DNA of 64,000 bases from Hymenobacter translucens (lineage in GTDB: Bacteria > Bacteroidota > Bacteroidia > Cytophagales > Hymenobacteraceae): the NCBI RefSeq assembly GCF_020685205.1, contig NZ_JAJERB010000001.1:248001-312000 (forward strand). Direction: 5' to 3'. Below are positions 15,660 through 24,832 of the stretch, in pieces (position 1 is the stretch's first letter; each line of letters starts with the position of its first letter). Below the pieces are notes generated by a model. It did not search any database, was not told the DNA's origin, and saw only the letters and a program-made list of their open reading frames with translations. The position numbers were made by a program, and so were the translations under genes.

Positions 15660-16799
15660 ATGCTAGCAATGGATTACCGGGGCCCGAAGCGGGTCCGTGC
15701 CGTGCAGAAACCAATGCCGGAAATCAAGCATCCCCAGGACTCCATCGTCAAGGTGCTGCGTACCTGCATCTGCGGCTCCGACCTGCACCTCTACAACGGC
15801 AACGTGCCCGACACCCGGGTGGGCACCACCTTTGGCCATGAGTTCGTGGGTGAAGTGGTGGAAGTTGGCTCGGAAGTAACCAAGATCAAGGTGGGCGACC
15901 GGGTGCTGGTGCCCTTCAACATTTCCTGCGGCGAGTGCCACTTCTGCCGGCAGGGCATGTTCGGCAACTGCCACGAGTCCAACACCGAAGCCACTGCCGT
16001 GGGCGCCATCTATGGCTACTCCCACACGGCCGGCGGCTACGACGGCGGTCAGGCCGAGTACGCCCGGGTGCCGTATTCCAACGTGGGCCCCACCATCATT
16101 CCCGAGGGCATGGACCTCGATGATGCCGTGCTGCTCACCGACGTAGTACCCACCGGCTACCAGGCCGCCGAAATGGCCGGTATCCAGCAAAATGATACCG
16201 TAGTGGTGTTTGGTGCCGGTCCGGTCGGCATCATGGCCGCCCGCTGCGCCTGGCTTTTCGGCGCCGGCCGCGTCATCATCATCGACAAAGAGGAATACCG
16301 CCTGGACTTTGCCCGCAACTACTCCTACTGCGAGGCTTACAACTTCGAGGAAATCGGCGACCCGGTGGTCTTCATCAAAAAGATTACCGACTGGATCGGG
16401 GCCGACTGCGTGATTGACGCCGTGGGCGCCGAAGCGGCTGGCAACGCTATGCAGACCATCACGGGCCGCAAGCTGCTGCTGCAGGCCGGCTCGGCCACGG
16501 CGGTGCACTGGGCCATCAACTCGGTGAAGAAAGGCGGCGTGGTGTCGATTGTGGGCGTGTACGGTCCGACCGACAACCTCATCCCGATCGGCAACGTGCT
16601 GAACAAGGGCCTTACCATCCGGGCCAACCAGGCGTCAGTAAAGCGCCTGCTGCCCCGCCTGATCCAGCACGTGCAGAACGGTACGCTCAACCCCAAAGGG
16701 CTCATTACGCACCGCATCCCGCTGGCCGAAGTGGCCGACGGCTACCGCATGTTCTCGGCCAAGCTCGACAACTGCATCAAGCCGGTGATGATTCCCTAA
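15660..16799 (+). CDS. Zinc-dependent alcohol dehydrogenase (formaldehyde dehydrogenase-like)
   Basis: A 379-residue medium-chain dehydrogenase. The catalytic zinc site uses C38 (TCICGSDLH) with H60 and E61 (GHEFVGEV). The structural zinc site is C90, C93, C96, C104 (SCGECHFCRQGMFGNC). The NAD-binding loop VFGAGPVGIMAARCAW lies near residues 184-199. The GGYDGGQAEYARVP segment and overall spacing resemble the glutathione-independent formaldehyde dehydrogenase and threonine dehydrogenase-like group. The substrate is uncertain. The gene downstream begins 19 bases after the stop, so the two are likely co-transcribed. Confidence 0.93.
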   Translation: MLAMDYRGPKRVRAVQKPMPEIKHPQDSIVKVLRTCICGSDLHLYNGNVPDTRVGTTFGHEFVGEVVEVGSEVTKIKVGDRVLVPFNISCGECHFCRQGMFGNCHESNTEATAVGAIYGYSHTAGGYDGGQAEYARVPYSNVGPTIIPEGMDLDDAVLLTDVVPTGYQAAEMAGIQQNDTVVVFGAGPVGIMAARCAWLFGAGRVIIIDKEEYRLDFARNYSYCEAYNFEEIGDPVVFIKKITDWIGADCVIDAVGAEAAGNAMQTITGRKLLLQAGSATAVHWAINSVKKGGVVSIVGVYGPTDNLIPIGNVLNKGLTIRANQASVKRLLPRLIQHVQNGTLNPKGLITHRIPLAEVADGYRMFSAKLDNCIKPVMIP

Positions 16800-16818
16800 C
16801 CCGAAACGCCGAACGACC

Positions 16819-17556
16819 ATGGAAAACAACGTGATAAATACGCCCATCGACCCCAAGCAGATCCCGGGCTGGGGAGTGGATGCCGACCCGAAAAACGACC
16901 CGACTTACCCGATGCGGGAGCGGATGAATATCACCCAGGACCCCGACTACAAGCACCGCCCTACGCTGCAGCACGACGATACCGAGAAGCTGCGCTCGAT
17001 TGAGCGGCCCAACGTGTCGGCCGTGTACGGCACCACCGTACCGCCCAGCGGGCTCAGCGGCATGATTCGCCGGGCGGCCTTTCATTACAGCGAAAACCGC
17101 TACCGCCACTGGCTGCCCCTGGTGCTGGCCGACCGCGTAAACGTGGTGGAAGGTATCCTCGACGACCTCGTGCACGGCAAGGTGCCCAACATCTACGCCG
17201 AGAAGGGCTACCCCGTGGAGTGGAAGCACAACCGCACCAGCCTGATCCTGAAGCTGGCGGCCGTGACGGCCGTTGCCGCCGGGGCCGTGGTGCTGCTCAG
17301 CTCGGGCGGCAAAGACAAGGGCAAAGGCAAAAAGCGTCGCTACGTCCGCAACCCCGAGTCCCGCCATAGTGCCGGCCACGGATCGGACTACAACTACGGG
17401 GCAGACCATAACTACAGCGCCGAGAAGGGCTACAGCGGAAACCAGGGTTACGGCTACGGGTCAGGCTCTACCGCCGACCGGGAAGGCTACGGCGCGAGCC
17501 GCGGCTATGGCGTAGACCCGGACTCGGACGCCGACTACGACTCCCGGGGATTCTAG
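16819..17556 (+). CDS. Hypothetical protein with one membrane helix and Tyr/Gly-rich tail
   Basis: A 245-residue product with no recognised enzyme domain. The first 135 residues are polar and charged, including a tryptophan/proline-rich segment near residue 12 (IPGWGVDADPKNDPTYPM). A single hydrophobic helix (LAAVTAVAAGAVVLLSS, about 144-160) follows. The tail from residue 165 is low-complexity, rich in Tyr, Gly, Ser and Asp, with repeated YGxG-like units. It is probably an anchored protein with a disordered tail. It follows the alcohol dehydrogenase closely and is closed by a strong bidirectional terminator. Confidence 0.7.
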   Translation: MENNVINTPIDPKQIPGWGVDADPKNDPTYPMRERMNITQDPDYKHRPTLQHDDTEKLRSIERPNVSAVYGTTVPPSGLSGMIRRAAFHYSENRYRHWLPLVLADRVNVVEGILDDLVHGKVPNIYAEKGYPVEWKHNRTSLILKLAAVTAVAAGAVVLLSSGGKDKGKGKKRRYVRNPESRHSAGHGSDYNYGADHNYSAEKGYSGNQGYGYGSGSTADREGYGASRGYGVDPDSDADYDSRGF

Positions 17557-17577
17557 GAAGGGCCGTGTGTAAATGTC

Positions 17578-17614
17578 AAAAGCCCGTCTGGTATTACCAG
17601 ACGGGCTTTTTTTC
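17578..17614. terminator. Bidirectional terminator between convergent genes
   Basis: The stem AAAAGCCCGTCTGG pairs with CCAGACGGGCTTTT around a 5-base loop, with T runs on both strands. It serves the gene ending at 17556 and possibly acs ending at 17738 on the other strand. Confidence 0.9.
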
Positions 17615-17737
17615 GTGGCATGGATTACCTGCAGCGACGCATACTTACGTCTTGTCGTTCAACAAAATCGGCCGGGCACTGCGGAGCAAACGAAAACCTG
17701 GCAGGCGGCGCGGACGACGAGAAGCACCTATGCGTTT

Positions 17738-19648
17738 CTACTTCCGCCCGCGGATAATCTCGTCCACCACGCCCGGGTCGAGCAGGGTCGTGGTGTCGCC
17801 GAGGTTAGAGGTTTCGCCTTCGGCTACCTTGCGCAGAATGCGGCGCATGATCTTGCCCGAGCGGGTTTTGGGCAGGCCCGAGACAATCTGAATCTTGTCG
17901 GGCTTGGCAATCTTGCCGATCTGGGCGACGATGGTTTCGATGATGCTGGCCTCGACGCGGGCCTTCTCGCCCTCCGCCACCGGCTTGTTGCAGATCACAA
18001 AGGCATAGATGCCCTGGCCCTTCACGTCGTGCGGGTACCCTACCACGGCGCTTTCCACCACGTAGTCGTTTTCGTTGAGGGCGTTTTCGATTTCGGCCGT
18101 CCCGAACCGGTGCCCGCTCACATTAATGACGTCGTCGACCCGGCCGATGATGCGGTACAGGCCGTCGTGGTCGCGCCGGGCCCCGTCACCGGTGAAGTAG
18201 TAGCCGGGATACACGCCAAAGTAGGTTTGCCGGGCCCGCTCATGGTCGCCGTAGGTGGTGCGGATCATGCCGGGCCAGGGCGCCTTGATGGCGAGGTAGC
18301 CTTCCACGTCGTTGCCTTCCAGCTCCCGGCCCTCCTGGTCAAGCAGCACGGGCTGCACGCCCGGCAGGGGCTGCCCGGCGTGGGCAGGCTTGATGGGCGA
18401 AACGCCCGCCAGGGCCGAAATCATAATACCCCCGGTTTCAGTTTGCCACCACGTATCGATAACCGGGCAGCGGCCTTTGCCGACGTGGGTGTGGTACCAG
18501 TGCCAGGCTTCCTCGTTGATGGGCTCCCCCACCGAGCCCAGAATCCGCAGCGAGTCGAGCGAGTAGCTGAGCACGTTGTCGAGCGGGGTAGTCATCAGGC
18601 TTCGGATGGCGGTGGGCGCGGTGTAGAACACGTTCACGCCGTGCTTGTCGATGACCTCCCAGAAGCGGCCCGCATCCGGGTAGGTCGGGATGCCCTCGAA
18701 CATAAGCGTGGAGGCCCCGCTCAGTAGCGGGCCGTACAGCAGATAGGTGTGACCCGTCACCCAGCCCACATCGGCCGTGCACCAGTAGATGTCGTTTTCC
18801 CGGACCTGAAACACGTTGCGGAAGGTGTAGTCGGCCCACACCATGTAGCCGGCGGTGGTGTGCACCACGCCCTTGGGCTTGCCGGTGCTGCCAGAGGTGT
18901 AGAGGATAAAGAGCATATCTTCCGCGTCCATCTCCTCGGCGGGGCAGGTTTTGCTGACGTCCCTGGCTTCGTCGTGGTACCACACGTCCCGGCCTTCCAG
19001 CATCTGCACCGGCCAGCCCAGATGCTCGACCACAATCACGCGGCGCACCGAGGGGCAGCTTTCCAGGGCCTCGTCCACTACCCGCTTTACCGGAATCTGC
19101 TTGGGGCCCCGGTTGAGGCCATCGGAGGTCAGCACCACCGACGCCTGGGCGTCGTTGACCCGGTCGGCAATGGCAGTGGCCGAAAAGCCGGCAAACACCA
19201 CCGAGTGCACCGCCCCGATGCGGGCGCAGGCCAGCACGGCAATGGCCAGCTGCGGAATCATGGGCATGTAGAGGCACACCCGGTCGCCTTTCTCGACGCC
19301 ATTGTTGAGCAGCACGTTGGCAAACATGCATACCTGCTGGTGCAGCTCCCGATAGGTGTAGCGGATCTGCCGGGTCTTGGGGTCGTTAGGCTCCCAGATC
19401 AACGCCAGCTTGTTGCCGCGGGTGGTGAGGTGGCGGTCCAGGCAGTTTTCGGTGATGTTAAGCTTGGCCCCGCTAAACCACTCGTTGTGGCCGCCTACCA
19501 GATCGGCTTTGAGCACGGAAGTCCACTTCCGCCGCCAGGTGAAAGGCTCGGCTACTCCGGCCCAGAACTGCTCGGGGTTTTCGGCGCTGCGGCGCCAGGC
19601 GTCCTGGTAGTCGTCGAACGTATGAATGCGGGGGTGCTGAAGCGGCAT
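17738..19648 (-). CDS. acs: Acetyl-CoA synthetase
   Basis: A 636-residue AMP-forming ligase that activates acetate to acetyl-CoA. The adenylation motif FILYTSGSTGKPKGVVHT lies near residue 256. The acetate pocket region TWWQTETGGIMIS and the C-terminal hinge YYFTGDGARRD are present. The regulatory lysine in RSGKIMRRILRK is at about residue 599; in other bacteria this Lys is acetylated to switch the enzyme off. Length matches Acs (about 640-650). The MHS-type transporter gene lies 99 bases upstream on the same strand, so acs is probably transcribed with it and the pair may handle uptake and activation of a short carboxylate. Confidence 0.97.
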   Translation of the reverse strand: MPLQHPRIHTFDDYQDAWRRSAENPEQFWAGVAEPFTWRRKWTSVLKADLVGGHNEWFSGAKLNITENCLDRHLTTRGNKLALIWEPNDPKTRQIRYTYRELHQQVCMFANVLLNNGVEKGDRVCLYMPMIPQLAIAVLACARIGAVHSVVFAGFSATAIADRVNDAQASVVLTSDGLNRGPKQIPVKRVVDEALESCPSVRRVIVVEHLGWPVQMLEGRDVWYHDEARDVSKTCPAEEMDAEDMLFILYTSGSTGKPKGVVHTTAGYMVWADYTFRNVFQVRENDIYWCTADVGWVTGHTYLLYGPLLSGASTLMFEGIPTYPDAGRFWEVIDKHGVNVFYTAPTAIRSLMTTPLDNVLSYSLDSLRILGSVGEPINEEAWHWYHTHVGKGRCPVIDTWWQTETGGIMISALAGVSPIKPAHAGQPLPGVQPVLLDQEGRELEGNDVEGYLAIKAPWPGMIRTTYGDHERARQTYFGVYPGYYFTGDGARRDHDGLYRIIGRVDDVINVSGHRFGTAEIENALNENDYVVESAVVGYPHDVKGQGIYAFVICNKPVAEGEKARVEASIIETIVAQIGKIAKPDKIQIVSGLPKTRSGKIMRRILRKVAEGETSNLGDTTTLLDPGVVDEIIRGRK

Positions 19649-19747
19649 GGGTCGGTGAATGGAGGGTGGAGCGGAAGTTTACGAAAAAGCCACGTCGCTC
19701 AGACAGGCTTTTAGGGCTGTTTTGCAGACGGAGACCGGTGGCGGGGC

Positions 19748-21211
19748 CTAGTCCATGATGCGCACGTTGCGCACGTCCTTCATGTAGAGCATGCCGATGA
19801 CAAAGCAGATCAACGCAATGGCGACGGGGTAAATCAAGCCGGCCAGGCTGCTGTGCTCCTGCCAGAAGCTGCCCGCGGGCTGGGTGGCGGCCCACACCGA
19901 AATCCAGGTGGCTACCAGCGGCACGAAGCCGCCGAACACGCCGTTGCCGATGTGGTAGGGCACCGACAGGGAGGTGTAGCGCACCTTGGTCGGAAACAGC
20001 TCCACGAGGTAGGCGGCAATGGGCCCGTACACCATCGTCACGAACAGCACCAGGATAAAGGTAAGCAGGGTAATGGCGAGCAGGTTGGGATTCAGGGCCT
20101 TCAGCACGGCGGGCACGGCCTGACCGGCGGCATCTACCGTGGCGGGCGACACCTGGCTGACGGGCCCGGCAAAGGCTTTAATGCCGTGGAACAGCGGTAC
20201 CGTGAACAGCGCCCCGCAGAGCATCCCGGTCATGATGATGCGCTTGCGCCCGATGCGGTCCGACAGGGCGCCGAAGTACACGAACAGCGGAGTAGCCAGC
20301 AGCATGGCCACCACCAGCACGATGCTGGCGTCGACGAGGTCCATCTTCAGGGTGTTCTGCATAAAGGAGTAGGCCTGAAACTGGCTGGTGTAGAAAATCA
20401 CGCCCTGCCCCATCGTGACGCCGAACAGCGCAATCAGCACGAGCCGGCGGTTGACGGGGTTCACGAACGAGTCGCGCAGTGGGCTGGTACTGGTCTTGCC
20501 TTCGGCCTTGGCCTTGGCAAACAGCGGGGACTCGTGCAGCTTCAGCCGGATGTAGTAGGACGCCACCACGAGCAGGGATGAGAGCAGAAACGGCACCCGC
20601 CAGCCCCACTCCCGGAAGGCCGCCTCCCCGGTGAGCTTGCGGGTGACCACGATGACGAGGATGCTCAGGATCAGGCCGCCGGTGGCGGTAATCTGGATAA
20701 AGCTGGTGAAGTAGCCCCGGCGCTTGTCGGGGGCATGCTCGGCCACGTAGGTGGCAGCCCCGCCGTACTCCCCGCCCAGCGCCAGCCCCTGCAGCAGGCG
20801 CAAGACCAGCACAATCAGCGGGGCGGCCAGCCCAATGGTGTCGTAGCTTGGAATCAGGCCGGTGATGACCGTGGAGCCGCCCATGATGAGCAGCGTGAGC
20901 AGAAAGGTGTACTTGCGCCCGATCATGTCGCCGACCCGGCCGAAGAACAGCGCCCCGAACGGCCGGACGACAAAGCCCGCCCCAAACACGGCCAGCATGC
21001 CCAGCAACGTTTCCTCGGGCTTGCCCGCCGAGCCGAACAGCACCGGCCCGATGATGGCGGCCAGGGAGCCGAAGATGTAGAAGTCATACCACTCGATGAC
21101 GGTACCCACCGAGGAGGCGGTTATCACCTGCCAGATCTTGCTGGTTTCAACGGCGTTGTTGTCGTGGGCGACGGGGGCATCCTCGGGCGCGAGGGTCGGG
21201 GTTTGGCTCAT
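19748..21211 (-). CDS. MFS transporter, metabolite:H+ symporter (MHS/ProP-like)
   Basis: A 487-residue major facilitator with 12 predicted helices. The N-terminal VIEWYDFYIFGSLAA and the loop RPFGALFFGRVGDMIGRKYT are the signature of the MHS family, which imports citrate, alpha-ketoglutarate, proline/betaine or short carboxylates with protons. LLQGLALGGEYGGAATYVAEH in helix 4-5 supports this. A long periplasmic-type insertion rich in Ala, Pro and Val occurs near residue 340, which is unusual for the family. I chose the ATG at 21211 (MSQTPTLAPED). Its closeness to acs suggests a carboxylate substrate, but that is inference. Confidence 0.92.
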   Translation of the reverse strand: MSQTPTLAPEDAPVAHDNNAVETSKIWQVITASSVGTVIEWYDFYIFGSLAAIIGPVLFGSAGKPEETLLGMLAVFGAGFVVRPFGALFFGRVGDMIGRKYTFLLTLLIMGGSTVITGLIPSYDTIGLAAPLIVLVLRLLQGLALGGEYGGAATYVAEHAPDKRRGYFTSFIQITATGGLILSILVIVVTRKLTGEAAFREWGWRVPFLLSSLLVVASYYIRLKLHESPLFAKAKAEGKTSTSPLRDSFVNPVNRRLVLIALFGVTMGQGVIFYTSQFQAYSFMQNTLKMDLVDASIVLVVAMLLATPLFVYFGALSDRIGRKRIIMTGMLCGALFTVPLFHGIKAFAGPVSQVSPATVDAAGQAVPAVLKALNPNLLAITLLTFILVLFVTMVYGPIAAYLVELFPTKVRYTSLSVPYHIGNGVFGGFVPLVATWISVWAATQPAGSFWQEHSSLAGLIYPVAIALICFVIGMLYMKDVRNVRIMD

Positions 21212-21312
21212 GAAGACGGGAGTAGCGCAGGAAGAAAGGTCCGTTGGAAAGACCGGGGCCACTGGCCGTCCGGAAACCTTTCCGGCTACAATCACGCGCA
21301 AAAAATCCACGG

Positions 21313-21777
21313 CTACAACTCCGTCCCGGCCGACCCCGCGCGGCGCTTCAGCAGCGGCGGCTCCTGCAGCAGCTCCCAGCGCAGCACCAGAAACTTGTCC
21401 GCCACCGCCGTAATCACCACGCCGGCCCCCGCCAGGTGAGTCGGGTCGAGCAGGTAGACCTGGAGCTCAGGCTGGCTTAGCAGCCGGGCAGTGGGGCTTA
21501 CCTGGGGCTGGCGCGGCACCTGCAGGGCATATTTCTTAACCCAGTTCATCACGCTCACGTGGCTCACGCCCAGCAGCCGCTCAATCTCCCGGTAGCTGAG
21601 TCCTTCCAGATACAGCTGCAAAGCCTTGACCACATAGAAGGTATTGACTTCCCTGCCTACCTTGGCCACGGTGAAGTGGTAGCCGCAGTTTCTGCACTTA
21701 AACCGCTGTCGCCCGGCCACGACCCCGCTTTTGGTGGCTTCCTTGGATTCGCACTTAGGGCAGGCTGGCTGGGTCAT
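21313..21777 (-). CDS. InsA-like zinc-ribbon and helix-turn-helix protein
   Basis: A 154-residue protein. Residues 1-35 form a zinc ribbon with CPKC (6-9) and CRNC (28-31), as in the InsA protein of IS1. A helix-turn-helix follows (LEGLSYREIERLLGVSHVSV, about 56-75). The last 70 residues do not resemble a DDE transposase: they contain VYLLDPTHLAGAGVVITAVADKF and a basic Leu-rich end. No second ORF, terminal inverted repeat or target duplication was seen, so it looks like a domesticated DNA-binding protein rather than an active insertion sequence. It lies upstream of the MHS transporter on the same strand. Confidence 0.8.
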   Translation of the reverse strand: MTQPACPKCESKEATKSGVVAGRQRFKCRNCGYHFTVAKVGREVNTFYVVKALQLYLEGLSYREIERLLGVSHVSVMNWVKKYALQVPRQPQVSPTARLLSQPELQVYLLDPTHLAGAGVVITAVADKFLVLRWELLQEPPLLKRRAGSAGTEL

Positions 21778-22136
21778 GTGCCCTTATACGGCAGCTTAGG
21801 CCGAAAAGCTATAGATAGTTAGCATTTCTATAGATGCTTTAGCAGCCCTTCAGCCAGCGTTGTATGCAGTTGGGCGCCGGTGTCTGCCTGTGCCGGCCGT
21901 CTGATGCTGATGGGGTCCCCTACCTTATGCCGCCCGGAAAGGCGGTCCAGGTAACGGCTCGCAATAATGCAAAAAGCCTACAGCTGTCCTTCTTCCGGCT
22001 ACCTGCGAAGAAGCTTAGACCTTGAAGCCATCTACCCGCCACCTACCCGGCCTAATGCAGCCGGCTGCCCTCTTGAAATAATTCTACTACCAACGCTTAT
22101 TCAACCCATAAACAGATAGTCTGATTTTACTGTGGC
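21778..22136. other. Gene-free stretch, nothing recognised
   Basis: These 359 bases lie between the M28 peptidase end and the InsA-like gene start. I see no coding region, tRNA-like fold or strong terminator. A short AT-rich part near 21805-21840 (CTATAGATAGTTAGCATTTC) could be the InsA-like gene's promoter region, though no exact TAnnTTTG is present. Confidence 0.4.
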
Positions 22137-23066
22137 TTATCGCGCCAGCACCACGGCCAGCAGGGCATCCACGCTCAAACCCAGGCGGCGCATGTCGAGG
22201 CGGTCGAGCGTATCGGTGGGCTCGTGGTAGTGCTTGTTGCGGTAGAAGGCGGTGTCGGTGAGCAGCACGGCGGAATAGTCGAACTGCCAGTAGTTGAGGT
22301 GGTCGGAGAAGTCGATACCGGGCAGCCAGGCGGGGGCCTTGAACCGCTTGACGGGCAGCCCGGCTGCCGCCTTGTACTGCCGCGCAAACTGCCGCCCGAA
22401 CCGGCCGTTCCCGAATTTCTGGGCCACCGTCACGTAGTTGCCCCGCCCCCCGTAAATCAGCTTGAGCGGGGCCAGCGGATAGTCCTGGGTGCCTTTGCGG
22501 TCATCGTAGTAGCCCAGCATCTCGAGGGCCACCATCCCCTTCACTTTCACGCCGGCGTCATGCAAAGACTTGGCGTGCACATAGCTGCCCATGCTCTTAC
22601 TGCGAAAGAAGGGCGGCTCCTCCAGCGTGTAGGCCACCAGGTCGATGCGGCAGGGAATCGACTTTTGCCCGCCCAGCAGGCGGGCCAGCTCGAGCAGGGC
22701 CGCCACGCCGGTGCCGTTGTCGTCGGCCCCGGGCTGCTCCCCGCACACGTCGTAGTGCGCCCCGACGACCAGCCGCTCCCCTGCTTCCGGCCCGAACGAA
22801 GCAATGACGTTGCGGTACGTCTTGCCCTGCACCTCGTAAGGCTGCTCCTGCAGCCGGGCCCCGGCCGCCTGGAGCTCGTTGCGGATGTAGTCGGCGGCCT
22901 GGTTGAGGCTGGCCAGGTGGCGGTAGTTGCGGGGCTCGGGCGTGGAAGTCAGTGCCAGCAGGTGGCGGCGCAGGCGCAGCGTATCGGCCGGGCCCGCTGG
23001 CTGGGCCAGTAGTGGAGCGGCAGCTTGGAGGGCAAGCACAAAGGCAAGTAGCGTACGAATCAGCAT
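22137..23066 (-). CDS. M28 family zinc metallopeptidase, exported
   Basis: A 309-residue aminopeptidase-like enzyme. The signal peptide is MLIRTLLAFVLALQAAAPLLA. The di-zinc site is clear: VVGAHYDVCGEQPGADDNGT gives the first His and bridging Asp, VAYTLEEPPFF gives the catalytic and ligand Glu residues, GIDFSDHLNYW gives an Asp/His pair, and a His near the end (HYHEPTDTLDRLD) completes the set. The family removes N-terminal residues from peptides in the periplasm or outside the cell. It appears monocistronic. Confidence 0.9.
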   Translation of the reverse strand: MLIRTLLAFVLALQAAAPLLAQPAGPADTLRLRRHLLALTSTPEPRNYRHLASLNQAADYIRNELQAAGARLQEQPYEVQGKTYRNVIASFGPEAGERLVVGAHYDVCGEQPGADDNGTGVAALLELARLLGGQKSIPCRIDLVAYTLEEPPFFRSKSMGSYVHAKSLHDAGVKVKGMVALEMLGYYDDRKGTQDYPLAPLKLIYGGRGNYVTVAQKFGNGRFGRQFARQYKAAAGLPVKRFKAPAWLPGIDFSDHLNYWQFDYSAVLLTDTAFYRNKHYHEPTDTLDRLDMRRLGLSVDALLAVVLAR

Positions 23067-23155
23067 ACGAATGAGTCAGGTTTCCGAAGCCGGGCTCCGG
23101 CGTCCGGGAAACGTGCGGGCACCAGCCGCTGGTATAGGTGGGGCGCCACAGCTAA

Positions 23156-23695
23156 TCAGCTGGGCTCCTGCAGAAACGCCGGTGGTACAGAGCCGGTCAG
23201 CCACACCCCGTTGGCCGACTGGAAAAAGACCGCGCCCGACCGGTGCAGGTCGCCGGCCCGGACCGTCAGCACCACCGGCTGCCCGTGCCGGCTACCCACC
23301 ATGCGGGCCGTGTCCGCGTCGGCCGACAGGTGAACGTGCTGGCGGGAGCCGCTTTGCAGGCCGGTGTTGCGGATGGAGTTCAGAAACCGGGTAGCGGTGC
23401 CGTGGTAGAGCACCTCGGGGGGCGTCCGGGCCGGCAGGGCAAGGTCCACTTCTACGGAATGCCCCTGGCTGGCCCGGATCAGGGTTTGATCGTCGGACAG
23501 GGCGAAGCGCTGCTTGTCGTTGGTCGCCACTACCGCCAGCAGCTGCTCCCGGGTTACCGAGGCGTCGCGGGCCTGCAGGGCGCGGAGCAGGTCGGCCACG
23601 GAAACCCAGCCGTGCGCGTCGAGCTGGAGACCGAGCTCCTCCGGCCGGTGGCGCAGCACGTAGCTCAGGGTCTTGCTTAGTTGTTTTGACTGCAT
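23156..23695 (-). CDS. kptA: RNA 2'-phosphotransferase KptA/Tpt1
   Basis: A 179-residue member of the Tpt1/KptA family, which transfers an internal RNA 2'-phosphate to NAD+. The family start KTLSYVLRHRPEELGLQLD has the conserved Arg-His-x-Pro. HGWVSVADLL, a long middle helix and HVHLSADADTARMVGSRHG with the catalytic region are present, and the product ends in VWLTGSVPPAFL. Length fits the family. Bacteria lack the tRNA splicing pathway that makes the yeast substrate, so the cellular role here is unknown. It stands alone, divergent from the flavin reductase gene. Confidence 0.92.
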   Translation of the reverse strand: MQSKQLSKTLSYVLRHRPEELGLQLDAHGWVSVADLLRALQARDASVTREQLLAVVATNDKQRFALSDDQTLIRASQGHSVEVDLALPARTPPEVLYHGTATRFLNSIRNTGLQSGSRQHVHLSADADTARMVGSRHGQPVVLTVRAGDLHRSGAVFFQSANGVWLTGSVPPAFLQEPS

Positions 23696-23786
23696 GAAAA
23701 CGGGTTGTCGGAAGTCGGAGCCCTAAATGTACACGCCCGGCGGCGGCCGGGCCACCCTGGCACGTCGTTCAACCGCGGAAGCTGGC

Positions 23787-23794
23787 TACTTTTG
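23787..23794 (+). promoter_or_regulatory. Candidate -7 promoter element for the flavin reductase gene
   Basis: TACTTTTG matches TAnnTTTG and lies 27 bases before the ATG at 23822. Confidence 0.5.
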
Positions 23795-23821
23795 CCTGCC
23801 TGCCCAATCTTAGCCCGTATC

Positions 23822-24748
23822 ATGTCCGCACCCGCCACCTTCCGCACCGTCGACCCTTCCCAAATCAAGCCCAGTGAGCTGCACCCGTTTCTGGTAGGCG
23901 CCGTGGCCCCGCGGCCGGTGGCGTTTGCCAGCACCATCAGCGCCGACGGCAGCGTGAACCTGAGCCCGTACAGCTTTTTCAACTGCTTTGGCTCGAACCC
24001 GCCGATTCTGATTTTCTCACCGGCCAACCGGGTCCGCGACAACTCCCAGAAGCACACCCTGGAAAACGTGCGGGAAGTGCCCGAGGTGGTGATTCACATC
24101 TGCGACTATGCCCTGGTGGAGCAGATGTCCCTGGCCAGTACCGAGTATGAGCGGGGCGTAAATGAGTTTGTAAAAGCGGGGCTGACGGAAGTTCCCTCCG
24201 AGCGGGTGCGCCCGCCCCGCGTGGCCGAGGCGCCGGCCGCGTTTGAGTGCGTGGTGGAGCAGGTGATTCCGCTGGGGCAAAACAACGGCGCCGGCAACCT
24301 GGTGATCTGCCGGGTGGTGCTGGCTCACTTCCGCGAAGACATCCTGACGTCAACCGGCACCGGCATCGACCCGTTTAAGCTCGACGCCGTGGCCCGCCTC
24401 GGCGCCGACTGGTACTGCCGGGCCTCGGGCAGCAGCTTGTTTGAAGTCCCGAAGCCCAACCGCCACATCGGCATCGGCATCGACCAGCTGCCCGAGCACA
24501 TTCGCCATTCCGACGTGCTGACTGGCAACAACCTGGGGCGCCTGGGCAATATCGAAGCCTCCGCCCTGCCCGACGCCGAGTCCGTCGAGGCCTTCCGGAA
24601 CGAGCCGCTGGTGGCGTACACCCTCAACAAGTACCGCGACGATGCCACCGAGCAGCGCCGGCAGCTGACGCTGCTGGGCAAGCAATGGCTCGAGGAAAGC
24701 AAGCTGCTGGAAGCCTGGAAAACTCTGCTGCTGGCAGACGGTCGGTAA
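23822..24748 (+). CDS. Flavin reductase family protein (FMN-binding split barrel)
   Basis: A 308-residue flavoprotein. The N-terminal half has the flavin reductase-like split-barrel motifs VGAVAPRPVAFASTISADG (about 26-44) and NLSPYSFFNCFGSNPPILIF, which bind FMN. The C-terminal 110 residues form an extra helical region seen in a Bacteroidota subfamily. Substrate and redox partner are unknown. The start at 23822 (MSAPATFRTVD) is preferred because a longer frame lies upstream of the promoter-like element. Confidence 0.88.
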   Translation: MSAPATFRTVDPSQIKPSELHPFLVGAVAPRPVAFASTISADGSVNLSPYSFFNCFGSNPPILIFSPANRVRDNSQKHTLENVREVPEVVIHICDYALVEQMSLASTEYERGVNEFVKAGLTEVPSERVRPPRVAEAPAAFECVVEQVIPLGQNNGAGNLVICRVVLAHFREDILTSTGTGIDPFKLDAVARLGADWYCRASGSSLFEVPKPNRHIGIGIDQLPEHIRHSDVLTGNNLGRLGNIEASALPDAESVEAFRNEPLVAYTLNKYRDDATEQRRQLTLLGKQWLEESKLLEAWKTLLLADGR

Positions 24749-24751
24749 TAC

Positions 24752-24830
24752 TGTAGCGAAGCACCTGCTTCGCGTGTCGTTGAACGATGTCATTGTGACG
24801 GTGCGGACATCCGCGACGAAACGCGAAGCT
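24752..24830. repeat. Imperfect palindrome between convergent genes
   Basis: GCTTCGCGTGTCG (about 24768) is complemented by GCGACGAAACGCGAAGC (about 24812), around a core TTGAACGATGTCATTGTGACGG. It also contains GAAGCACCTGCTTC. It may act as a terminator for the flanking convergent genes or be another dispersed repeat. Confidence 0.5.
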
Positions 24831-24832
24831 GG

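Noticed and set aside
21313..21777. Complete insertion sequence (IS1-like)
   Set aside because: Only the InsA-like N-terminus is present; no InsB, no terminal inverted repeats and no target duplication were seen.
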